Source: DAOTYX01 sp034434635 (GTDB taxonomy: Bacteria > Chloroflexota > Anaerolineae > B4-G1 > DUEL01). From it: a stretch of 57,996 bases of DNA. How positions within the stretch are numbered: position 1 is the stretch's first letter; each line of letters begins with the position of its first letter. Location: contig DAOTYX010000118.1 of NCBI GenBank assembly GCA_034434635.1, forward strand, positions 1 to 57,996, read 5' to 3'. The position numbers and the translations under genes were made by a program. Shown in pieces: positions 1 through 7,973 of this stretch. The notes under the pieces are model-generated. The model searched no databases and was not told the DNA's origin. It was given only the letters and a program-made list of their open reading frames with translations.

Positions 1-3000
1 GCCGGTCATCCGGGATGGGCACGCCGGCCGCGTCGCGGGCCGGGAGGCGCGGCGCAGGCCAGGTGTAAAGTCCCACTGCCAGACGATACCTTCCCGGCGG
101 GACATCGGCCAGGGAGAGCGTCACGGTCTCGCTGACCACTTCCCCTTCCGCCCACCAGGAGGTCGGATAGGCGCCGCCGCGCGGCATCGCGTCACTCTGC
201 GCCACCACCGCCTCGCTGGCCGGGTCGAACAGGTGGACGAAGACGGTGTAGTCTCCCCGCGGCGCGCGCAGGGCCTGCCACCACAGCGTCAGCCGCAACG
301 CCTCGGCGCTCTGCTCCACTTCGTACCCGGCAAGCCGAATCTCGTCCCCAAACTCGACCCCTGAGGGATGCTCCAACGGCGGCAGCACGAAGTGGCGGGG
401 CTGCGGTTGTGCCTCGAACGGGCCGGTCATGGGCAGTGTGAACTCCCCCAGCACCGTCTGCCCCAGCGGCTCCAGTGTGGCGGCCTGATAGAGCACCACC
501 TGCAGGCGGTAGCCGTCGCCAGGCGACAGGTCGTCCGGCAGCGCCAGCAGGTAGCGGTCGGTGACGAGTTCACCGGGCCGCCACATCCCCGTCGGCAGGA
601 AGCCGTATCCCGGCTGCGTGTCCAGGGAGACGCGCAACTGGCCCGCCCCGTCGAGCAGACGCAGGGAGATGGCGTAGTTGGCCGCCAGCGGGCGCACGGC
701 CGACCAGTCCAGGCGCACGGCCAGACGGTCGGGTACCGGCTGGCTCACCACGGCGGCGTGCAGGCGGATGTCCGCTCCGAACGCGGCCAGTACGGTCAGG
801 TCCGCTGGCACCGGTGGACCCTGTACCACGCGCACAGGACGGAGGTAGAGCGTGCTGTAGGTGCGGCCCTGGGGGGTGAGCGCGGGCAGTTCCCCTTCCG
901 GCCCCCAGAGGCGCAGTTGCAGCAGGTAGAGGCCGCGCGGGGTGTCGGGGGGAAAGACGAGGGCGCAGGAGCCGCCGTGCGGATCACAGGTCGCGCTGGC
1001 GAGCGGCAACACGTCGTAACGGATCGCCGCAGGAGAGACCAGGTCGAGAGTGGCATGTGTCCCGCTGCCGCGCTCCTCCCAATCCAGCGTGACGGTGAGC
1101 GGGTCGCCAGGGGCGAGCACCTCCGCCGAGAGGGTGTAGCCGCACACCCGCCCGCCAGGCCCGAAATCCACCCCGCCGGGGTTGTGGTGCAGATAGGGCA
1201 TGTGCTCGAAGTCCATCGTCAGGTCTGATGGGTCCGCGGGGACGGAGCGGGGGAGAAGCAGCATGAGCGAAAGTCCCAGGATGACGGGCAGGGAGCAGAC
1301 GAGAATGGGAAGGAGAGGGATCGGCCGCGGCCTGCGCCAGCGCCAGAGCAACCCGGCAAGCAACCCCACAGCAGCCAACAACGAGGTCGTCTCGGCGACA
1401 GCGCGCACGGGCGTGCGCCCCAGCCACAGGAGGACCGTGTGTTCGCCCGGCGGCACGGTCAGGGCCAGGTAGCCGGAGCCCGTCACTGGCTGCACCGTCA
1501 CCGGCGCGCCGTCCACCTGCGCCGCCCAGCCGGGCCAGTACAGGAGCGGAAAGGCGATGCTGCCGCCGGCGCCCGTCACGCGCCAGACCTGACGGGCAGG
1601 CTGCCGTTCCAGAAGCGTCGCCTCCAGCGCGGCCCCGTCCAGCGGGATGGCACGCGGCGGCGCGTCGGGCTCGACCAGCGCGTCGGAGGTGAAGGGACGA
1701 GGCACCACCTCCCGGTAGAGCCACTCGTAGCGGATGGTGGTGCCGATATTGCCGCTGAACAGTTCGTAGAGTTGCAGCCGCTCGACGGTCACGTCGGCAG
1801 CAGAGACAGGCAGGCGTTCGGGGTGCAGCGGCAACAGGACGGAGAGGGCCAGCAGCGCGGCGATGAGCGCGGCGGTCAGCAGGGCGACACGGGGCAGACG
1901 ACGGGGAACCAATGCCCCGGTGACCGCGGCGGCCAGAAGCGCCTGCACGGAGAGGAAGCGCCAGGGGAACTGCACCAGCGGCAGGAGCGGCAGATGATCC
2001 CACAACGGCCGGGAGAGCGGCGTGATCATCCCTGTGGCCAGCAGCAACCCCACCCCGATGAACCCCCAACGCGCATCCAGCCGTTCAGCGGGCGGACCGG
2101 GCGAAGCGCGGGGGGCTGTCGGAGGGCGCTGGCGCGCTGCGCGGACCAGCAGCACGATCATCCCCAGCACGGCGAAGAACGCCTGCGCCAACCCCATCGC
2201 AAAGGGCGAGCGGTCCCCCAGGCTCGCGGCGACGGCGTAATCGAACAGCGGCTGCCACTGCACCAGGTTCAGCGTGCGGAAGTGGCGGCTATAGTGGAAA
2301 TACCCCTCGGTGGAGGGGCCCAATTGCACCAGTCCGGTCTCCGCGATCGCCGGCAGCCAGAACCAGGCGGAGAGGAGCGCCCCCAAGGCGAAGCCCACCA
2401 GTCCATCCCGTACCGTCCGCCAGCGGCGCTCCGTCCGCCAGCACAAGGCCACCAGGTACAGCAGCGCGAAGGGGGCGAAGATGAAGGCAGAGAGGTTGTG
2501 GGTGAGCAGCAGCGCAGCGGTGCAGAGGACGATCGGCAGGATGCGGTCGAGCGTTATCCGACGCGGCTCCCGTAGCCGGTCCAGCGACCAGAGCAGGAGC
2601 GGGTAGATGGCGAACGCGGTGAACTCCGAGAGCGAGTCGCCGCGCACGTAGACGTTGACCAGATGGAACGGGGCGAAGGTGTAGGCGGCAGCGGCCAGCC
2701 ACGCGGCGCGGTCGTCGCCGGTCATCCGGCGCATCCAGCCGAACATCCCCAGCGCCGCCACGACGAAGCCCAGGGTCTGGGTCACCTTGAGCGCGGTGAG
2801 GATGTCGAAGCCCAGCAGGACGAGCGAGGCGGCCAGGTAATAGGGCAGGGCGGCGTAGTAACTGAAGAACGGGTAGCCCAGGCCGTAGGCGGCGTCGGGC
2901 ATCCAGCGCACGGGGAAGACCCCCGCCCGCAGGCTTTCCGCCATCTGCTGCGTGCGCAGGAGCAGGAAGGGACTGTCGCCGCCGCCGCGCGTGTTGACCA

Positions 3001-3088
3001 TCCCCGGCCCCCATAGCGGCATGGCGGCGAGGAAGGCGACCAGCGAGACCAACGCGACGAGAAGCGCCGGGCGAAGGTGGCGCGTCAC
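1..3088 (-). CDS. large membrane protein, YfhO/PTPS-related glycosyltransferase-like (3' end cut by window)
   Basis: The frame is open from a GTG at 3088 to the window edge, at least 1029 codons, so the C-terminus is missing. The GTG overlaps the stop of the upstream gene as GTGA, which supports this start and translational coupling. The first ~610 residues are rich in hydrophobic segments and begin with a short cytoplasmic stretch, one membrane helix and a GGGDSPF segment followed by a YPFFSYY-type motif. This resembles the membrane proteins grouped as 6-pyruvoyl-tetrahydropterin-synthase-related or YfhO-like, thought to be lipid-linked-sugar glycosyltransferases. The remaining >400 residues are beta-rich and contain copies of the module found in its neighbours (YTVFVHL, PTSWW, PPGRYRLAVGLY). 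It is the last visible gene of the glycosylation operon. Catalytic activity is inferred; the membrane location and kinship of the tail to its neighbours are directly visible. Confidence 0.8.
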   Translation of the reverse strand, partial: MTRHLRPALLVALVSLVAFLAAMPLWGPGMVNTRGGGDSPFLLLRTQQMAESLRAGVFPVRWMPDAAYGLGYPFFSYYAALPYYLAASLVLLGFDILTALKVTQTLGFVVAALGMFGWMRRMTGDDRAAWLAAAAYTFAPFHLVNVYVRGDSLSEFTAFAIYPLLLWSLDRLREPRRITLDRILPIVLCTAALLLTHNLSAFIFAPFALLYLVALCWRTERRWRTVRDGLVGFALGALLSAWFWLPAIAETGLVQLGPSTEGYFHYSRHFRTLNLVQWQPLFDYAVAASLGDRSPFAMGLAQAFFAVLGMIVLLVRAARQRPPTAPRASPGPPAERLDARWGFIGVGLLLATGMITPLSRPLWDHLPLLPLVQFPWRFLSVQALLAAAVTGALVPRRLPRVALLTAALIAALLALSVLLPLHPERLPVSAADVTVERLQLYELFSGNIGTTIRYEWLYREVVPRPFTSDALVEPDAPPRAIPLDGAALEATLLERQPARQVWRVTGAGGSIAFPLLYWPGWAAQVDGAPVTVQPVTGSGYLALTVPPGEHTVLLWLGRTPVRAVAETTSLLAAVGLLAGLLWRWRRPRPIPLLPILVCSLPVILGLSLMLLLPRSVPADPSDLTMDFEHMPYLHHNPGGVDFGPGGRVCGYTLSAEVLAPGDPLTVTLDWEERGSGTHATLDLVSPAAIRYDVLPLASATCDPHGGSCALVFPPDTPRGLYLLQLRLWGPEGELPALTPQGRTYSTLYLRPVRVVQGPPVPADLTVLAAFGADIRLHAAVVSQPVPDRLAVRLDWSAVRPLAANYAISLRLLDGAGQLRVSLDTQPGYGFLPTGMWRPGELVTDRYLLALPDDLSPGDGYRLQVVLYQAATLEPLGQTVLGEFTLPMTGPFEAQPQPRHFVLPPLEHPSGVEFGDEIRLAGYEVEQSAEALRLTLWWQALRAPRGDYTVFVHLFDPASEAVVAQSDAMPRGGAYPTSWWAEGEVVSETVTLSLADVPPGRYRLAVGLYTWPAPRLPARDAAGVPIPDDR

Positions 3089-5115
3089 GGAGCGACCTCC
3101 TCCACGTCCACCACGATCCAGTCTCCCGCCGGATTGCCTGCCGCGTCCAGCAGGTAGAGCGTCGCGCCGCTGGCGGGGTTCCACAGGCCAAAGCGCAACG
3201 CGTCCCGGCCCGGCTGTGGCGCGCCCACACCGGTGATGATGTGGTCGTCGTTGACCACATCGCCAGGACGCCACCGGCTGGTGGGGAAGCGCCCGCCTGC
3301 TGGCAGGCTATCCCCCTGAGCGATGCGTTCCCCGTCCCGCAGGTAGTGCAGGAAGACGGTGTACTCCTGATCCAGCGGCGCGGTGGCCCGCCAGCGTAGC
3401 CGGACGCGCAACCGGTCCGTATCCAGCGAGGTGACCGTCGCGCCGAGCAGTTCGACGCCGCCGGAGAAGCGGGCCAGCGCCGGCTCCGTCGGGTCGGGTG
3501 GGCTGGCAAAGAAGGCCAGGTAGGTGGTGTAGGGAGCGGGGTCGCGGTCCCCCTGCGATAGCGCACCTTCCTCAACGGTGATCTCCGCCGGGGCCGGCAG
3601 CAGCGCCCAGACGCGCTGCCAGTCGTCGTAGGGCCAGAGGAAGAAGGCGGTTTGGAGGGTGGAGGTTGGAGGTTGGAAGTTGGAGGTTGGAGGCAGGCCG
3701 ATGGTGATGGCGGGGGAGGGGGGGACGAGGAAGCGCACCTGGGGCCATCCCTCCCACAGCACCGGGTCGAGGTAGACCTGCCTTGCTGCGCTCTGCGGCT
3801 CTCGAACCATCCGCGCGCCGTCCCAACCCGTGCCCAGGAAACCGTTGACCCGCCCGGCCAGCGCCGTCGCGCCGCGCTCGAACCAGTAGCCGGCCAACGG
3901 CGCGCGGGCGTACTCCCCGAAGTAGGCCCAGGCGGTGCTGCCCAGACCGTACAGCAGCACGACGGCGGCCGCTGCCCGACCAGGCCACAGACTCTTCTGC
4001 TCCGCTCTTTGCCCGATCAGCGCGTCCAACCCCAACGCTGGCAGGAGAGCGGCCATCGGCAGCACGCCGACGGCGCGCAGGAAGTGGGGTGTGTCCTCAG
4101 CCAGGATCGTCGGCAGGAGCATCACTCCCGTCCAGATGATCAGGAGTCCGGCCGCCGGCTCCTGGCGGGCGCGGCGCAGGGCGATCACCAGACCCAGGAC
4201 AAAGGCGGCTCCCAGCAGCGGGTCGAAAACGGGCCGCCAGGGGACGTTATGCCGCCAGATGCGGTCCCCGCGCACGAAGAACATCTCCAGCGCGCGCAGG
4301 ACCTGCCGGCCCAGAAGGCCCCACGGGTCGCCGCCGCTGATCTGGGGGTTGAACACCCACACCTGCCCGGGCCGGCCCAGCACGACGTCGGGGTGTATGA
4401 GGGTGTAGACACCCAGCGGGACAAGGGTCAACAGCACGGCAAGGAGAGCCAGGAGCAGAGAGTGCCAATGGGGGAGGTATGAGCGCTCTTTCCGGCTCAT
4501 CACCAACAGGTAGACAGCAAAGGCCAGCAGCGCCACCGGGGTGAAGCGCGCGGCGGTGTAGGTATAGAAGGACAGGCCGTAGAACACCCCCGTGGCCACC
4601 CAGTGCCATCGTCCCCTCTCCTTCTTGCGCCACGCCAGGGCCGCCTGCCACACCGTCAGGGCGATGAACAGGGGAAGCATAACGGCGCGAAAACCGACCC
4701 GGCTGAGGTGGACGTGCCACAGCGTCACCGCCAGCACCGCCGCGGCCAGCAGCCCCACCCGCCGCGAGAAGAGCGCGCGCCCTGCCGCCGCTGTCGCCGC
4801 GATGGTGAGCACCCCCACCGGGAAGGCAGCCAGCCGCACCGCCAGGGGACTCCGGCCCACCATCGCCAGGGTCGCGGCAACCAGGTAGATGAACAGCGGC
4901 TCCCGTCCGTTGTTGGCCGGAAAGTAAAGGGCGAGCCGCCCCTGCAGCAGGCCGAGCGCGTCCAGCCCGTTGAACGCCTCGTCGTGGTAGAGGCCCGGCG
5001 GAACCTGCCCGCAGGCGACCAGGCGTAGCGCGGCGGCCACGAGCAACAGGAGGATAGGGGCCCAGGCCCACAGCCATGCGACAGGCGGCCGAGACGGCGT
5101 GGGGCGACCGGTCAT
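3085..5115 (-). CDS. GT39-family-like membrane glycosyltransferase with C-terminal beta-sandwich module
   Basis: This is a 676-residue protein. I chose the ATG at 5115 because it forms a 4-bp ATGA overlap with the upstream gene, and the longer frame above it is a low-complexity shadow. The first ~390 residues hold many transmembrane helices. An early GLYHDEAFN motif corresponds to the acidic pair of GT39/ArnT/PMT enzymes, and GREPLFIYL corresponds to the second conserved loop. Such enzymes move a sugar from a polyprenyl-phosphate carrier to an acceptor on the outer face of the membrane. The C-terminal ~130 residues carry a YTVFLHY / FPTSRWRPGD module shared with neighbouring proteins. Residues ~475-490 are encoded by a heptamer tandem repeat (3651-3694), giving a QPPTSNFQPPTST linker. 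Acceptor and donor are unknown. Confidence 0.85.
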   Translation of the reverse strand: MTGRPTPSRPPVAWLWAWAPILLLLVAAALRLVACGQVPPGLYHDEAFNGLDALGLLQGRLALYFPANNGREPLFIYLVAATLAMVGRSPLAVRLAAFPVGVLTIAATAAAGRALFSRRVGLLAAAVLAVTLWHVHLSRVGFRAVMLPLFIALTVWQAALAWRKKERGRWHWVATGVFYGLSFYTYTAARFTPVALLAFAVYLLVMSRKERSYLPHWHSLLLALLAVLLTLVPLGVYTLIHPDVVLGRPGQVWVFNPQISGGDPWGLLGRQVLRALEMFFVRGDRIWRHNVPWRPVFDPLLGAAFVLGLVIALRRARQEPAAGLLIIWTGVMLLPTILAEDTPHFLRAVGVLPMAALLPALGLDALIGQRAEQKSLWPGRAAAAVVLLYGLGSTAWAYFGEYARAPLAGYWFERGATALAGRVNGFLGTGWDGARMVREPQSAARQVYLDPVLWEGWPQVRFLVPPSPAITIGLPPTSNFQPPTSTLQTAFFLWPYDDWQRVWALLPAPAEITVEEGALSQGDRDPAPYTTYLAFFASPPDPTEPALARFSGGVELLGATVTSLDTDRLRVRLRWRATAPLDQEYTVFLHYLRDGERIAQGDSLPAGGRFPTSRWRPGDVVNDDHIITGVGAPQPGRDALRFGLWNPASGATLYLLDAAGNPAGDWIVVDVEEVAP
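3651..3694 (-). repeat. in-gene heptamer tandem repeat (unit TTGGAGG on the + strand)
   Basis: About six copies of a 7-bp unit, with small substitutions, lie inside the 676-residue glycosyltransferase gene. Because 7 is not a multiple of 3, successive copies are read in different frames; the result is a proline/threonine/asparagine linker between membrane and C-terminal domains. The unit length matches the heptamer repeats at 11533-11567 and 36548-36604. Confidence 0.85.
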
Positions 5116-7967
5116 GGCCTCTCCTCCAGCGGGACGGGCCAGCGGTCCTCGGGCAGCCGTTGCCCATCCCGGAAAGCCGGCAGGCGGTCGCCGCTCAGCG
5201 CGTCGTAGAGGCCGGTGACCAGCAGGTAGGGGCCGGGCGGCGCGTCGGCGGGAATGACCATCGTGTAGGTGTCCTCGATATACTCCCCAGGCTGCCACTG
5301 GGTGGTGAGCATGCGCCCGCCCTGCGGCCAGCCGTCGGCCTGGGTCACCGGCTGACCATCGGCGGTGAGCAGGTGGTTGAAGACCGCATAGATGGCGGCG
5401 GGCCGGGAGCGGGCGTGCCAGACGTAGTCCAGGCGCAGCGTGCCGCCAGGCCGTGCCTCCCCTTCCACACGATAGCCGCGCAGGCTGATCTCCGCGCCGA
5501 AGTCCACCTGCGTCGGGGTGTACCCCCGTGGCATCCGCCGCAGCACCGGTCGCGGCTCGACGGTCAGGTCGAATAGCGGAAGGCGCGTCAGGCCGTCCGT
5601 CGTCGCCCAGGACACACCGTCGGACCCCAGCACCTCCAGCGTGACGCGGGCCGGGCCGGTGCGCGCGTCGGGCGGCAGGCTGATCGAGGTGACGAGCGTG
5701 ACCAGCCGCCCAGGGAACCACTGCGGAGCCGGGTAGCCGGGTATGATGGACTGGGTCTTGCTGACGATGAGGGTGGCCTGCAGGCCGGGCAGGGCGAGCC
5801 ACGGGCGATGTTCGACCCTCAGTCGAAGCGAGAGTTCTGGCAGTGGCGTGGTCGGCGACCGCCAGTGCAGGCGCAGGGGGATGGGGTAGCCCGGCTGGAA
5901 GCGCCGACCCCCTGGCTCGACCGCGGCCAGGGTGACGCAGGGCGCGCCGCTCGGCGCGCAGAAGGCCGTCATGCCGGGGGCGGGGGCTGCGGCCGTCTGG
6001 CCATCCCCCGCCGTCTCAACCGCCACCAGGGGCAGGTAGAGCAGGTTGGCCATGCCTGCAGAGGGAGCGCCGGGCAGGGGATCGGACAGCGAGACCGAGA
6101 ACAGGTCCGCCGCCGTGCCGTCGCCCACGGGCAGCGCTTCCCCGGTGGCGACGTCCGTCACGGCCAGGCGCAGGGTGTACTCCCCTGGGGGCGCGCCGGG
6201 CGGGACCATCAGCCCCTCGTAGTCGGTAACCGTCTCGTCCGGTTGCCAGTGGGAGGGGGGGTAGGCCCACGCACCGGGCAGCGGCTCCGCCTGCAGCCAG
6301 ACGTATCCCCTGGCATCCACCCACTGCAGGGCCAGGCGGACATCGCCCTCGAGGGGGCGCAGCGGGCGCCAGTAGAGGGTCACGCGCAACGGCTCGCCCG
6401 CCGTGGGCTGCGGCTCCCAGGCCACCCGCTCCAGCCGCAGCCGCTCGCCGAACGTGATCCCCACGGCGCGGGCGGGGGCGTCAGCGGGCAGTGGCGGCAG
6501 GTAGAGCGAGAAATCCACCGTGTCCCACACCGCGTGAGCGTGGGTGCGCAGCCAGCCTTCGGCGAAGTGCGCGGGGTCCACGCTGTCCACCGCGGCGGGC
6601 AGCACCCAGAGCCGCCCGTAGCGGGCCAACAGGCCTTCCAGCACCGGGCGGGCCTCGTCGGGCGAAAGGAGCGGCGGAGCCTGCGGCGGCAGGAGGGTGA
6701 TCGGCGGCAAGCCGCCGGGGTCGTAGTACTGGAAGGGGATCCACTGCCACGGGCCGTAGAAGAGGATGGCGTCACCGGGGCGAGAGTATGCCCGTACCGT
6801 CTCCAGCGTCCGCCCGTAGTGGGAGCGGTCGAAGGTCACCGTGGGCCACAGTCCCCCCGCAGCAAGCAACCCGGCCATGCCCACGGCGAGGAGCAGGGAC
6901 ACAATCCTGCCGCACCCCCATCGCAGCGGGAACGTGACCAGCCCTCCCAGAGCCAGGACGATGAGCGGGGCCATGAAGAGCAGGTACCGTTCCGCCGGCG
7001 GCTGGGGCAACTGGAAGGCGAGGAGGAATGGCACCAGCAGGGCCAGCAACAGCCAGAGGGCCGCCACCTGTCGGCGCAGCAGACCGATGAGGAGACCGAG
7101 GCCGGCCAGGGTCAGCAGGACGTAGAGCAGGCGGAACCAGACCCGCATCGCCGGTCCGAAGAGCACCTTGCCCAGCAGGTGAAAAGCCTGAAAGCGCGTT
7201 GGCAGGGTGAGGGCGATGTCCCGCCACAGACCGGCGGTCGTCGCCTGCAGGCCGCTGGCCAGGTAGAACCAGACCAGGCCGCCCAACGCCGGCACCAGAT
7301 GGACCGCCAGCCAGGCCGCCAGTGGCCGCCAGCGGCGGCACACCAGCAGCGCCAGCGGCTGCACCAGGATGGGCAGGAGGAGGTAGTAATGGGTCAGGAG
7401 GGCCAGCAGGTGGACGGCGGGCAGGGCGACAAGGGCCGCGCGGCCTGGCCAGCGATTGGCCGGCAGCCAGTCGCGCAGGAACAGACCCGCCGAGAGCAAC
7501 ACCCAGGCCATGGTCAGCGGGTACATGCGCGCGTCGCGGGCGAAATAGGCCATCCCCGGCGTGGCGGCCAGCAGCAGCGCCGGGATCAGGCCGCTCAACG
7601 GACGGCGGCCTACGACTGCGCCCTGAGCCTGCCAGAGGCCACACCGCGCCACCCAACCGATCAGCACCAGAACGACCAGTCCGCAGCCCACGGAGAAGAA
7701 CCGCAGGCTGAACTCGCTGCGGCCGGCAACCGCCATCCAGCCGTGGATCAGCACGTAATAGAGGGGCGGGTGCTCGCGGGAGGCCTGCGTCAGGTAGGAC
7801 AGCATCTCACCCAGCGGCCGGCGGGCGACGAAATCGGTGGCGGACTCGTCGAAGGTCAGATCGCTGGCGTCCAGTTGATAGAGCCACAGACCCCAGGCAG
7901 CCAGCAGGAGGGCTGTCCAGGCGAGGAGGCAGAGTCGGCATCCACGGCTGATGCGAGCGGTCTTCAT
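5112..7967 (-). CDS. GT39-family-like membrane glycosyltransferase with extended beta-sandwich tail
   Basis: A 951-residue protein. The ATG at 7967 lies 6 bp after the stop of the upstream gene and precedes a signal-anchor-like helix. Residues 1-370 are a polytopic membrane domain. FDES at ~39-42 matches the catalytic acidic site of GT39/ArnT enzymes, and SREHPPLYY follows at ~62-70. Residues ~370-951 are predicted extracytoplasmic. They contain at least two copies of the neighbourhood module, one near 500-620 (PPSHWQPDE, PPGEYTLRLAV) and one near 815-945 (YAVFNHL, TTQWQPGEY, PPGPYLLVTGLYD). It sits fourth among five large membrane glycosyltransferases and overlaps the next gene by 4 bp. The role is inferred as transfer of lipid-linked sugars to surface polymers or proteins; the substrate cannot be read from the sequence. 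Confidence 0.87.
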   Translation of the reverse strand: MKTARISRGCRLCLLAWTALLLAAWGLWLYQLDASDLTFDESATDFVARRPLGEMLSYLTQASREHPPLYYVLIHGWMAVAGRSEFSLRFFSVGCGLVVLVLIGWVARCGLWQAQGAVVGRRPLSGLIPALLLAATPGMAYFARDARMYPLTMAWVLLSAGLFLRDWLPANRWPGRAALVALPAVHLLALLTHYYLLLPILVQPLALLVCRRWRPLAAWLAVHLVPALGGLVWFYLASGLQATTAGLWRDIALTLPTRFQAFHLLGKVLFGPAMRVWFRLLYVLLTLAGLGLLIGLLRRQVAALWLLLALLVPFLLAFQLPQPPAERYLLFMAPLIVLALGGLVTFPLRWGCGRIVSLLLAVGMAGLLAAGGLWPTVTFDRSHYGRTLETVRAYSRPGDAILFYGPWQWIPFQYYDPGGLPPITLLPPQAPPLLSPDEARPVLEGLLARYGRLWVLPAAVDSVDPAHFAEGWLRTHAHAVWDTVDFSLYLPPLPADAPARAVGITFGERLRLERVAWEPQPTAGEPLRVTLYWRPLRPLEGDVRLALQWVDARGYVWLQAEPLPGAWAYPPSHWQPDETVTDYEGLMVPPGAPPGEYTLRLAVTDVATGEALPVGDGTAADLFSVSLSDPLPGAPSAGMANLLYLPLVAVETAGDGQTAAAPAPGMTAFCAPSGAPCVTLAAVEPGGRRFQPGYPIPLRLHWRSPTTPLPELSLRLRVEHRPWLALPGLQATLIVSKTQSIIPGYPAPQWFPGRLVTLVTSISLPPDARTGPARVTLEVLGSDGVSWATTDGLTRLPLFDLTVEPRPVLRRMPRGYTPTQVDFGAEISLRGYRVEGEARPGGTLRLDYVWHARSRPAAIYAVFNHLLTADGQPVTQADGWPQGGRMLTTQWQPGEYIEDTYTMVIPADAPPGPYLLVTGLYDALSGDRLPAFRDGQRLPEDRWPVPLEERP

Positions 7968-7973
7968 GTCTTC

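Noticed and set aside
368..2575. Several long plus-strand open frames opposite the first membrane glycosyltransferase
   Set aside because: They are arginine/glutamine/glycine-rich with no recognisable domain, and lie antisense to a continuous frame full of membrane helices and conserved motifs. They are shadows caused by high GC content.
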